Assembly (NCBI RefSeq): GCF_051106095.1
Contig: NC_135786.1
Coordinates: forward strand, 208,625,001 to 208,689,000
Length of the DNA stretch: 64,000 nt
Direction: 5' to 3'
From: Pogona vitticeps
Taxonomy: Eukaryota > Chordata > Lepidosauria > Squamata > Agamidae
Position numbers and translations under genes: made by a program
The notes under the pieces: model-generated
Told to the model about the DNA's origin: nothing
Databases searched by the model: none
The model's input: only the letters and a program-made list of their open reading frames with translations
Shown: positions 12,501-26,211 of the stretch, one piece after another
Layout: every line of letters starts with the position of its first letter
Numbering within the stretch: position 1 is the first letter of the stretch

Positions 12501-15500
12501 ATTATCCTGAAAAGGTAAAGGTAAAGGTTCCCCTTGACAATTTTTTTGTCCAGTCGTGTCCGACTCTAGGGGGCGGCGCTCATCCCGCTCTTCAAGCCAT
12601 AGAGCCAGCGTTTGTCCGAAGACAATCTTTCCGTGGTCACATGGCCAGTGTGATTTAGACACAGAACGCTGTTTACCATCCCACCGAGATGGTACCTATT
12701 TATCTACTCGCATTTGCATGCTTTCGAACCGCTAGGTTGGCGGGAGCTGGGACAAGCGACGGGAGCTCACTCCGTCGCGTGGATTCGATCTTACGACTGC
12801 TTGGTCTTCTGACCCTGCAGCACAGGCTTCTGCGGTTTAGCCCACAGCGCCACCACGTCCCTTCCTGAAAAGGGAACAAATAATAAATAACAATGGTCTG
12901 CAGTGGAATGTATCTTAGTCAAAGGCTTTTGCCATTCATAGCTCAAACATCACCAAGAAGGCATTTGATGCCATAATAATGATGACAGAGCTCACACCGG
13001 CCATTACATTTCTTGTTTGTTAACAGAAAGTACATTGTGTTATTACAATATTTCATTGAAACGTGGTAGGATTGGATCCAGACTGCCCAGTCTGTAAACA
13101 GAAGGATTCCTTCTGGGCATGAAGACACCAGATTTCAGTGTTGGCTTCATTGTGCCCAATGAAGCTTATTTCCTAGGAGCTTTATTTAGGGATGCAATCC
13201 AATAAAAATATTAAGGTTGAATTCTGTGCCATGTACATGTGTAGAAGGCAGTTACTTTTTCTCCCCTTCTGAAATAAATGCACAGATTTCAGTGTGTTTA
13301 TGTAAAAAGAGGCTTAGGCTTCCCCTCCTTCAGCCATTTCCCCCCCACTAAAATTTACACTTCCTTGCATTTTGACAGTTAAAGAAAGGAGAAATCTACA
13401 TGATTCCAATATGAATTGGGCCCCTTTCCTGTCAGATTGTGTGAGAAAAGATTGTCATGAATTATTGCTACGTTCTCACCTATATGTTGTCAATTTGCAA
13501 ATAGCAATTTGGGAGATGGTGCTGATCTTTGATGCTGCAACAGTACGGTGGGCTGGAATTACGGTGGGCTGGAACATGTACAAAGAGCCTCGTGGCGCAG
13601 TGGTTAAAACGCTGTACTGCAGCTAAAACTGTGCTCACGACCTGGGGTTCAAATCCCAGGTAGCCGGCTCAAGGTTGACTCAGCCTTCCATCCTTCCGAG
13701 GTCGGTAAAATGAGTACCCAGCTTGCTGGGGGGGCAATGTGTAGCCTGTATAATTAAAATTGTAAACCGCCCGGAGAGTGCTTGTAGCGCTATGGGGCGG
13801 TATATAAGTCAAATAAATAAATAAATATAAATAAATTATAATGCTAAAAATAGTGAAGGAATTGTAACTAGTCAGTGGAGTTTTCATTTCAGCTGTGGTA
13901 GAAAATATTTTCCCCATGTGAATAGGAAGTAATTGTGGAACATGGGTAGAATTTTGACAGAACATGGAAAATCACTTTTCAAAGAATTAATTTAATAAGA
14001 TGCTAAAGCATTCCATAGTTGATCAGTGCCACCTTCTTGTTATGCATGGCTTCAATTTGTCCTTATTTTTTTTAATGCTTCCAAAAAGTAAGGTTCTGAG
14101 CTCCAAATATTTTAGCAGAGACATCTATGAATGGGTTTCCTTTTTGAAAACAACAACAATCTGATGCATGTTTAGTTTGGGACCTTCTAAGGCAAACCGG
14201 AACTTAAGTAGTTATTTATGTTTGTTTTTCTGAGCACATTGCTAAAGGCCATTAATTCTCCAGGGATATTTGGGGCAAATGCTTTCAGCCAGCCTCCAGG
14301 GAATTGCTCCAGATATTTAAGAATTAGAACCTTTTATGTGCCTCCTATATATTTATAATGACATATCTCCATGCAGTAATTTTTTTTGTGGATCAAACTA
14401 TCCATCACAGGTAGCCCATCATTAGAAGCTGAAACTGATCAGTGTTCTGGAGACATCATTCAGGCAGAACTTCATGGCTGAGCGGTCATACTTGCAAATG
14501 AAGCCTAAGTTGATATGTTAAAGGCCAGTCTCAAAACAAAGCAGCTATTTTATAAACTACAGGAGATGTGATGAACTCCTGCTGTGATAATCATACATTC
14601 TGAACCTTTAAGGAATTTCCTCTTCTAATGTTGGGTTACCTGTAACATATAGTTTGACTGCTATATGTTCCTGCAGTACGGCTGCAAGACTATCTTTTGC
14701 TGTGCCATGCAGTGACAATATAGCTGCAGCTAATGCCTACATTTGGCACATTGACTAGAACAGCAAGTCCTAGGAACCTGGCTGTGAGAGAACAACCTTC
14801 ACCTCAGGGACCACTGTTTCTGATTTCACTGCAGAGCCACCACCAGCCTCCTCCACACCTTTTGTCTCACTGCGTCTTCTTGCCCTCGTTTGTCATTTGA
14901 CCACGGCAGAACATACGCAGTCTTCACAGGGGTCTCCAAGATCTTTACATAATTGCCTTTTGTCGATGGGGTGATTTATTTTTGTACGGGCACATTTGTA
15001 CGCCGACCAGAATGAGAAGAATTACACCGCAGAGCGGGAGAGACAGTGCTTTATGTAGACAGGCATGCCCTGTGCCAACGAAAGAAAGAGAAGTCAATGC
15101 TAAGCTCTTCACCTTGTGCTTAACACATCTTTTATTCTCGGGTATCCCAGCACATAGGATATCAATCACTGACAGGAGACCAGCAATGCTCTGGCACAAA
15201 AGGATTTAAGCAGTGCAGCAGCGTTAACGATGAAATTCCGTGCTATTGCCGGAGGTCAACGAACTTGAATGTTGTTCAAAGAAAGGCCTTCTGGGATTGC
15301 CATAGGACATTGGGTTATATCGGCTTTCTGTCCCTGGAGACATGGGTTCCTTTCCATTTTTAGGCTGCAAATAAAGACAAGTTTAGTATCTCGAGAGGCG
15401 TAGGGGTTGAACCGTGGGGCCAGGGCTTTGTAGGCCAGAAATGATGGTTCATTTGCAGGATAACATGTTAAGGTGCTTCCCAACAGCTCTGCATGCCAGA

Positions 15501-18500
15501 CTTTTATACAGCAGAAGTCTTGTTTGTATTCAGAGCTGTTTTCACCTATGAAAAGGAAGCTTATTTTAGAGGAAATATCTCTTAGGAATGTAAGGCATGT
15601 AATTATATATTGTCAAATGTGCACAGTTGACTTTACTAACCCTAATGACAAAGAACATGTGAAATGACTTTGCCAAGCAAAGCTTTATTTATTCCTGGTT
15701 CGGTTAATGCACCGTTATTGACATGACCACCTGTGCTATATGGCTAGTCATAAAACACCATTGCAGAGCCATCAGTTGTAGCATGTGCAAGACTGAGCCT
15801 CATTATTTTTGTTTCTGGATTGTCACCTGTCAATTGTAAATCTGGCAACAGGTGAGGCTTTCCAAACTGTGGCATCAGTAAGACTTGGTCTTCCATGACT
15901 ATATGTAAGCAGTGCTAAGATTCCTTGCCTGGTGAATTCTGTTTTTATCTGATCCTCAGTGACTTCCAACTCAAGGAAGAATCAATTCTCCTTACAGTGG
16001 CGGACGGCTACATGGCCTAACCATAGACCACTTGCATTGGATTTGTGGGAAATGGCAAGCTTCCAGTTGAGGAGCCTGTTCCCACCCCTCCAGTGACATT
16101 GTTTTCCTTGACTACAGAATTCTCACATGAAGAAGGATCCCGAAAACAAACTTCTTGTTCTTGTGGGTTTTTCATGACAAAAACAGGAATCTATCTGTGG
16201 AAGGATTTGATGGCTACACTCTTCTAGGAGGAATGTATGTGCATGTGTTCTATTAATCTGGCTCAGACTGCCTGGGCCTAGTATATACCAAGAAGATTCT
16301 ATAATCTCTAGTTTATGAGAGGAATTGCACATGTGGAGGAGGGACACATACTGCATGTCCCCACATTCCATAGTGCTTGTGGTAAAGATTTTTTTTTCTT
16401 GGCAGAGTGTAAATTTTTGGCTAGAAGGAATCTCTGTAGATATGCAGCAGATGGTGCAGGGACCTACAGAGCAGAACTAGCTTCAAATCTCCCCAGAACG
16501 GACCACCCCTTATTGGTTCTCCTCATCTGGCACTTGCAATCTCAATAACTCACTCAGAGTCATTGGTATGAGAAAGAAAAAATGGTTTCCATTTATTCAT
16601 GGTTCTGAACAGATTAAAAATAGTGTATTTTAGAAAAATTAACTGGTTACATGAACAGGCCTTAACTGACTATATGACTAACTACAACATAAAAACTGAA
16701 TACTGTACTGTCTGAAAAAGCATGGGAAAAGACTCTTAAATAGAGAAGCATGTCTCTCTTCAAAGTCGGAGGCAGAGAGGGGAACAATTGGTTACTGCTG
16801 GATTAATTGACACTCACCGAAGCCTAGAAAGGTCCCTCCCAGCCAAAACCTCTTAAAGACACCATACAAATTTTGCTAGAAACTGCAACATTTTTAAGTA
16901 TCAGAAATGGACTTTTGCTCAGTCGTCAATCCAAATAGAGATTGCAGCTGAGAAATTGGACAAATACCGAGACTTGGAAGGGCAGCTGTGAAGGAACTAG
17001 AAGAGAACCTTAAGAATAAGATTATGTCATTGGAGACAAATATCAAGATCACCCATACTGTGATATCCCCAATTACTATGTACATATGAGTGTGAAAACT
17101 GGACAGTGAAGAAAACTGACAGAAAAACAGCAAATTCATCTTATGTGATGATAGAGGAGAGCTTAATGGATAGCGTGGCTTGCCAGAAAGACAAAAAGTG
17201 GATGCTACCGTTTCCCCTAAAATAAGATCTAACCTGAAAATAAGCCCTAGTATGATTTTGCAGGATGCTCGTCACATAAGCCCTACCCCCAAAATAAGCC
17301 CTAGTTAAGTGAAACCCCGCCCTCCACCATTGTGCAATGACTGTATCTGTATACAGTCATTGCACAGTTTGTCATTGTACGATAACTTTATTTCAATAAA
17401 CCTAGATTATTGTACATAAAAATAATAATAAAACATCCCCTGAAAATAAGCCCTAATGCATTTTTGGAGCAAAAATTAATATAAAATACTGTCTTATTTT
17501 TGAGGGAACAGCATAGATCAAATCAGATCTGAACTCTCTTTAGAAGCAAAAATAACTAAACTGAGGCTATTATACTTGGATGCGCCATGAGAAGACAAGA
17601 TTCATTGGAAAAGACAATAATGCTGCGAAATGTTAAAAGCAGCAGGAATAGAGGAAGACCAAACATAGGATGCATTGATTTAATAAGGGAAGCCATAACC
17701 TCTTGTTTGCAAGACTCGAGCTGGACTGTTAAGGAGAAAACATTTAGGAGGTCACTAATTCATAGGGTCACCATAAGTCAGAAGTGCCTTGACAACTTGA
17801 CAACAATACACTTGTTCTCTTCCTTCTCTGTGTTTGCTGTATGACTAGCAGCCAGTCAGCAGATAAGCAGTTCAAACTAAACCACTGTTTGGAAGCATTA
17901 TGCAAGCTTATAAAAAGTCGTCTTTCCCTCCCTCCGAGAATTTTGGCAGGAGAACAATGCTGAAAGCTGCTGTAGTTGTTGGCCTGTCATGCAGGGGAAG
18001 AACAGTTGCAAATATATTGTAACATAATACAGTCACATTCAATAATGTGTAAGGATGTGAATAAAAGAATAAGCTGTGAGAGAAAAATTGGATCGTTTCA
18101 AATGTTCATCAGGGAGCATGATGGCTTCAAATTAGTGGCGCCCTAGCTGTGTGGAAAGGTATTTGTGCAAAATGGCTCGCCTCTCAGGACATGATTGATT
18201 TCATTGCATGAATGACGTAGGGATTGCACACAAATAGCTCTTCTCCCTTATAATGAGAAGGAACCTGTACTCAACTCATGCCACACCACACCATGCCATA
18301 CCTCCCCTTCACAGTGTATTTCGCAGGAGTTCTAAACATACTGGTGTGGCAGGAAGAAAATTAGTGGAAATTGTTCAGTTGCTGCTTTTCTCCCCTGTCC
18401 TCCAATTTGCTTACAAGGTGGCTTCCTCAAACAACAAATGCAAAGGAATAGGGAATGGAAGTGAAGTGTTGGAGAGAGGCAAGAGCTATAAATCCCACAT

Positions 18501-21500
18501 GACATGAACTATGCCATCCCAAGCGACTGCTGGATAGCTCAGTGGTAGAGCCAGCGGTTGGGAGTTCAATTCTCCAGTGTGCCTCCTTGATAGGCTGGAC
18601 TCAGTGATCCAGAGGGTCTCTTCCAGCTCTGCAGTTCAAAGATGATGATGATTAGAATGTGCTACCCTAAAGGAAGTAGAGGATACTGTCTTGTCACCAG
18701 TGTTGTGCTCAGCTGTTTTGTCTGTTGACTGTTCATGGAATGAGTATGGGGTGTGTGCTATTATACATTCTGCCACAGGCAACTAAATGTTTTGAACAGG
18801 CCCTGATTCATTTACGGAGGGAAACATGGCTGTTTTTGCATCTGATTGGAGGAAGGAGTGCACTGTCAGGATGTTTCGTACTAAGAACCTGTAAAAAGGA
18901 GAACACGTAACTTCAGAACCCTCTTCTGCAATATAGGCTCTCTGTTTTGTGCTTCACAGGTCCCTTTCTTGTCATTATTTCTGGATCTTCATTAAACTAG
19001 AAGGCAGGCTCTATTTATAGATAGGGAGATTATGAATTTTGGCCAAAGACCCAGCCTCGATACTCACAGAGTGACATCTAATTTACTCAAAAATGGCACA
19101 TTTGAACTTTTATTGTTCTCTAACAAGATTGCTTGCTCTTAATTGTCCTCTGTCATACTTTTGTTTGTTCTTTATAGTGACACATCTAAGAGTGCTCACC
19201 TAGGACTGGTTGATCCAGTTTTACATCCTCACTCAGCATTAAGCTTGTTGGGTGACTTTGGGCCAATCACAATCTGTCAGTCTAATCTAACTCACTGAGT
19301 TGCTGTGAGAATAAAAGGGTCTTTTTGTTCTCAATTGTGAACTCTGCAGAGGAAGTTGCAGAGTTTAGAATTTTTGATTAAATTCCTTTAGCTATGCAAC
19401 AGAAGAGCAGGGATTCACAGAGCAGAATAGCTCAAGTTCCCCTTTTCTCATTAACTGGCACAGTTTCAATAACTCACACAGAGACATTAGTAGTAGAAAG
19501 AATAAAAGGTTTCATTACTTACAACTGAACAGATCAAACAGGAAACTGACAAACATGACTGTTTTCAACAACAGGCTTCAACAAACTCATTGGTTCCAAC
19601 AGACTAAACAAAGGGGGAAAGGCTGAGCAGGCAGGGCTCTCTATTTGAACTCAGACACAGAAGGGAACTATTAGTTAGTGCTGGATAGACTGAAAGTCAT
19701 TCCAGCCCAGAATGGTCCCTCCCAGCCAACCTACTAAAGGCAACAAGCAAGATTGCAAAAAGTCCAACACAGGAAAGGTGGGCTAATTTTCCTTCTTCCT
19801 GTTAGCAAGAACATTTCCAAAACTAAGAAATCTTAGCTTTAAGTATTCAGCCTCTGGGCTCAGAATGTGCAGACATTACAAGTCCCTGCTGAATCTGAGC
19901 ACTGCCTACAGGCTCCACCTCCAATGAGGTATGTTCCAATTGGTTTGTACAGCATCAGCTGATATCAGTTACATAAGCCTTGTGGTTGGAGGCAGCCTGT
20001 TTGCAGAGGCAAGGTATGGGCCCTTTTGTTCTCTCCTTAACTTACTTCAGTGTATAAGATGACCCTCAATTTTTAGTCTAAAGATTTTAGACAAAAGGTA
20101 TCGTCTTATACACGGAACAATACGGTACATACATTGATGTGTATTTAGATTTGAAGGGATAATTTTTAGAACAGTGATGGGGCAGGTTGAGAGATGCCAA
20201 GAGGGGGAAGCACTGTATGGTGAGGAGGTCTTTGCCACCATTTCTTCAATTGTTATTAATCTATGTCACAAAATAAAGAAGAATATAGGACTCTGTTAGT
20301 AAGAAAAGAGTGTTAGTAAAGTGCAACAAACACTTGAGTTAGCTCTGGTTTTGATATAATGTCCTCTGATGGTCCTCCTTATCCGTTGGTGGGTCCTGGT
20401 GGCACCAACAACAGGGCTCTGGGCAGCTCTGTCTATCCACCATTTAAAAATTGCACAATGCCTGCAGTATAGCATTGTTGTGAAGCATAATGGGATATTT
20501 AAAAGCAACCTGCTGTTACTGAAGCATCAGGCCAGAAAATAACTTGAACGAGGGACCAAGCGACCAACAATGTAGCCTGTTTCCATCCAAAGATTCCAGA
20601 TGCAAGATCCAGTGATGGCCACTTGGTTGTAATTTGGCACATAAACCACTTCTCAAATTCTTGAGTCTAATCTAGATAATTTATTGCAGTACTGAGGGGA
20701 GGACCTCTTGAAGCAATTTACAGGCTGCGTCAGCTTCGCATCCACTGGGGTTCTACAGATGATAAAGGCTCAGAACATGTTGTGGATTTAACAAGGTATG
20801 CGGGAGAGGTGAGTATAAGGGTGCAGTGGTCAATGTAGAATTCTTGTCTCCGTTTTTTGACAAAACTATGTTCAAATATTTTGCTAGAATGATCTGTACA
20901 CGCCCTGCTCCTAGCCCGCTAGTTCATTATAATCAGCTTAATGAGTTTATATAATAGCCCAATTTATAAGCAAGTGGTTAATGATAATCCAGTCAGGATA
21001 ATGCAGTTATTTTGTATTTATACTATCACAGTGGGCAGATCTGAGCTTGTGGCTACTGAACAGGAATAACTGCTCTGGAAGATAATAACTGTGTTATTAA
21101 AAAGGAAAGGAAACTTGTATTTTATTGCTTCAGAAGTCTATGCAGAGACAGATCAGGAAGAAAGAATCTTGAGCTTAGTTACAAAAACCCCTAGTGCTAA
21201 GTTTCTATGCACTGTAGGTAGATAGGCATCCTTCAGACTCAAGAGACTATGATAACGTGCTCTGAATAGAGGTCTTGGAATAGCGTTTAGTATGGCTGAA
21301 AAGGTCAATACGAGAGTGACAATCCCTTCCACACTGAAGACAAATACAATCTGTAGGTAGCCCTTATGGAAAGCCAAAATAATACCACACTTTAAGAAAG
21401 GAAAGTGAAAACTACATTGACTTTGGAGAAGAAGTAAGTAAGTGAGCCTAAGAATAGCAGTCTACATATCAGCAAATGTTACTTGGAAGAGAAAATGGGG

Positions 21501-24500
21501 GAGAAGAAACGTTGGTACATCTGACTATTTGTATGGCTATCATCCTTATTGGTCAGCTCCCATAATTCCCCATGCTCCCATTGTGGATTCTGGGAAGTGA
21601 GATCCAAAGCAATAACTTTTGCAAGCTGTAGTCTATCATCATTACAAACCTTTGAAAAATGAATGCATGATGGGACACAGAGATCTAGAAAGCTGTGCAA
21701 AGCTGTTTCTAAATTAGAATCCTGTATTTCTGTATACCTGCCAATGCTTCCATGCCTTCTGAAGCTCTGGACCAAACAGGGATGAGTAGAATGCATCAAA
21801 CGTAAAAGGACTCATGAACTCCTATAAGGATTGATATATATGTTTATACAGTACGGTCTGAATACATAAATTCAGATTGCGCCTTTTTTTCCATCCTGAA
21901 ATGACAATTAAGATGCACATGTTTTCAGTGTATTTCCTATTTTCTGCGGATGAACATAATCTCATCCTTTATCTTACCCATTTCAAGGAAGTTTGCCCAT
22001 TTCTTGTAGTCTATGTTTTTAATTGTATTTTACGTTAAAGACATGCCTAATAATCAGGTCTGCAATATTCATGTTACGTTTCTATTCCTTTTCTACCTTC
22101 TCCAAACTTATGAGTGGATTCTCATTTGTCACTTGGTGGTGAAATACACTGGTGCCCAGTAAGGGAAAGAACCATACAGTCCTTCTAGCAAATTGCACAA
22201 AGATCAGATGTGTGCCTTTGTTCTCTCTGCTAGCATTTGTATTGCTTTTCCTTGTTTTCAGATTCATTTGGTGCACTGGAATTCAAAATACAGTAATTAT
22301 AATGATGCTTTAAGGAAAAGGGATGGGGTGGCTGTAGTGGCCCTTTTTATGAAGGTAAGCCCTGATCTATCATTTGTTATCCATATAACAGTATTTTAAT
22401 ACGGTACATCATAAGGTTAGCTCAAGCACTTGTGCCACTTCACTCAGGAAGAAAGGTGCTCCCCCACCACTTTCATCATGACCACCATGCTGCCTGAATG
22501 GAGAGGAAAGTGATCTCCTCATTGTAGACAGTGATACCTCTACACATTTCCCTTTACATCACTGCAAAAGGCTGGCAGGCATTGTGGGACAGTAACTGGC
22601 TCTTGTTGCTTTTTTTGTCCTGGCATCTTTTTGAAGCCAAGAAAAATGCTGGAGGTGTTCCAAATATATCACCTAAACTTTGGTAGAACTAAATTATCTA
22701 GACATCCCTCTCACCTGCTTTAGATCCAAGAGCACTCCAAGGAGCTAGTGCTTCCCAACTTCCAGTTAGTTCTAAGGAGACCTGGCTATTGAGCAGCACC
22801 ACTTGCCTCTTCCTTCTCTGGGGTCAGTGTGTTGGAATGCGTGTAGAAGTACTGCCATCTCCAGTGAAGAACATCCCTCTTTGAAAGCGGGCCCACAGAA
22901 AATGGCTTGCCCTTGGGGTCATGATAACACCACCAAGAGGTAACAGGTTGGCCAGTGTTAGGGAAGACTCAACAGTTTGCTACCTGTGTTGAGAATCTCA
23001 GTGGAGCTTATGGTAGGACTAGCACTGGTATACCAGTGAAATGCTTACTGGAGGATGGAACAATGAGTTTAGGAGTGCAATTTTGCTTATCTTATTGGTC
23101 TATTCCAGTGGTTCCCAACCTTGGGTTCCCCAGATGTTCTTGGACTAGAACTTCCAGAAATCCTGGCCAGCATAGCTAGTGGTGAACTGGGAGTTTTAGT
23201 CCAAGAACATCTGGAAACCCAGGGATAGGAACAACTAATTTAATCATTTCCCACCACCATTTTATGTGTGTCTATTCAAAAGAAGGTGCTATGATCCAAT
23301 AGAGTGTTTATTTTGGATCCCAATAGTTTCTGTAGAAATTTTGATTCCAACCCACATCCCCCGTAATTTCCTCACATGCAGCTTGAAAACCTGTTCTGGA
23401 AGTCCAAGAACTCTCTGCATCAAGTTTTGGCAAGATGCAGGGCTGCATCAGCATGAAAGCCCTCATTTTGCTTGCTTTGGATAAACTATTCAGTATATGC
23501 TAAATTCAGTGGGGCTACTTCCAAGAAAATCTTGCTAGCATTGCAGCCTAACTCAGTTTTGAAGGATTAAAAGTGTCACAATTAATGAAGCAAAAATAGT
23601 TAATAGTGCTTGAAAGATATTATCTTAATGTGGGAACTTAGGGGCAGATGCCATTTTAGAGCAGGCATTTCCCCTAGAGATGAACCTACTATTATTTTGT
23701 TTTTTTGTTTGTTTGTTTTGCATAGTAGGTAAAGAGAGAGAGGGAGAATGAGAACATTAAAGATTTTGAGTGGCTAAACAATTGACATTGCAGCCTAGGA
23801 ACACGGCATATATTAATATACTTCTTTGGAAAGTTGTACAGACTTATTTTATGTACAGGTTAAAGATCCATTTTCCATGATGTTGGGTTTATAACTTAAT
23901 AGCGGCAATGTTGGTGAGGCCATCACCTTCTACAGACATTCATCTTGTGCTTTCTCCATGACAGGTAGGGAAAAATCCCAAGCCGGAGATGAAAAGGATT
24001 CTTGAAGAACTAGATGCTATCAAGACAAAGGTAACTAGAAGAATCAGCTAATGATAAGATTTCTAACATATTCTCAGTTTATTAAAAGGAGCTAGCACAC
24101 TTTAGATGGTGAATGGAATTTGTGACAACCAGCAAAGTGGACAAGAATTGAGACCTCAGAGCCAGAACCAGAAAGATAGAAAAGCTGGCCACCAAGAGCT
24201 AATTTCAAATTTTTACAAAAGAAAAATTGATACTAAATCGGTGGTTGAAGACCATGAGAGGCTCAGTGAAAGTAGAGTACATTTGGGATTTCTTAGGCTG
24301 GCTTTATTCCTGAAATACACTAGATGAAGGATTCAGCTTCAGAATATGCCTACTTTATCAGTAGCACATTGTCAGTAGGTAGAACTCCTTAATGTCTGTC
24401 ACAGTCAGAGCTTTTCATATATCCAGTACTTCTTTGTAAATGAGTTCACTTTGCTTTTGATCAGTCATTGGAAAGTAACCGTGGGTTTCATTTGCAAGCA

Positions 24501-26176
24501 CAATTGCTCAGACATGCAGTTTTGCCTGAAACCTGCCTCTGAGACATAATGACATGCTCTCTGTAATGCATATTTTGGCCCTTAAATTTGGGTGAGCAAA
24601 AAACAAAACAAACAAACAAACAAACAAAAAACCCCAGCTGGCCTTCCATACTTTGAAAAGAACTGTAAGATTCTTTACCATTATGATCTAAACCATCAGA
24701 GCAACGACAGTTATCCCATCATCTTCACACAATTCATATAGTCACAGTTTTGAACGTTAGCCACTGCCTTGTGGCAGTGGTCCTTGAAAGACACCCAAGT
24801 TTTTTCTTAAGAGAAGGATGATATCTGTAACGTGTTACAATCTTGCCATTTTTTAAAACAACCTCTGACCTATTTTAATACACTGTGGGTTAGTTTTAGA
24901 TTTTGTCATACTGGGAACAGACCAAAATGGACCAAAATGAAATCTTGCTGGGCTCCTGGAAATTGCAGGCCACCAACATCTGAAGGGCTGCACTCTTCCC
25001 AATCTTCTAGTAGACCTGCTGAAATTTTATTTAGTCAGTGGGTCTACTTGAAGCATGGCTAGATCTGCAACAAACCTCAACATATTCAGTCCAAAACTGG
25101 CTTCTTGGGGAACTGATTAATCAATTATTTTTCCAACAAAGGAACTACAGTAGTAGGATTACATATCCATGTACATTTTATTGGCAAGAATACACAACCA
25201 ATATTCAGCTCTTACAGGGGACCTAAACATTTTTCCTAAAAGGAATGTGTTTGGTTAATTATAAGAAGAGGTCCAGGTGGTTGTTTTATGCTAAACGAAC
25301 TGTTATACCCCTATGCAACTAGATTTTCTCTCTCCCTGCGTCTTTAACAGTGGCACTTCTTCTTTTATTTATTTAAGGGAAAAGAGGTTCCTTTTCTAAA
25401 CTTCGATCCATCTATTCTTTTTCCTCAAAAACGGAGCTACTTCACTTATTATGGTTCCTTCACTACACCACCTTGTGAAGAGTGTGTTGATTGGATTCTT
25501 CTGAAAGAGCCTATAGTTGTCAGTTCGGACCAGGTAATTTTAGAAAGGAAAACAGTCATTTTTGTTTCCTTATGTTTGCATCTCATGAGAATATATGTGG
25601 GCAGTTTGCTGAAAGTCCTGCTCCAGTAATCAGAAAATGTTCAGTACTAATATGTGCATGAATAATGCTCGATATTTCTGAGGCAGACGAATCAGAACTT
25701 AATGGAAGGCCTGAAGATCATCTTGGGGTTCAGTTTAGTCACTGTTTGATTGCTTATTTACTCAACGGGAGAACCAAAGCCAGTTTTCAGACTCTATTCT
25801 TAAATCTATTAAATTTATTTTTCCAGTATAAAAGAAAATGGGAGTTGACTCCAGAGAAAGTACTTCAGTGTCTATAGATTCAGCATACTGATCTGATCTA
25901 ATGTCAGTACTGTATTCTCATTAGCATTTATTTGGGACCTACTTCAATGTTATTGGAAAAGACATCACAGAATTCTAACACATATTCCCATTTTATCCTC
26001 CCCGCCCCTTCCTTTTATCCTCCACCCCTCCTTCCCTCCCTTCCTAAATTCCTTCTCTCCCAGCAAAGTCACACAAGCTAAAATTGCTAAAAAACACAAT
26101 AAATTGTTTTTAAATAATATGCCAAATTAGAACCAATGAATAAAAACCATTGGTTGGTTGGTTGGTTGGTTGGTTA

Positions 26177-26211
<35 letters not shown>

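Larger units (their letters stand above)
20809..26149. other. CA3 introns 3-5 and first part of intron 6
   Basis: Mostly unique-looking AT-rich DNA; contains the decayed hAT MITE, TTTG and CAAA simple repeats (about 23698-23720, 24603-24630) and a 21540-21620 stretch resembling eroded MITE sequence (cagctcccataattcccc). Confidence 0.5.

Noticed and set aside
18534-18575. Possible tRNA gene
   Set aside because: A- and B-box-like sequences belong to a SINE head; no complete cloverleaf can be drawn.
16425-19760. The two LTR-like repeats as ends of one retroelement
   Set aside because: They are too diverged from each other and the sequence between them is BovB, MITE, SINE and intron DNA.
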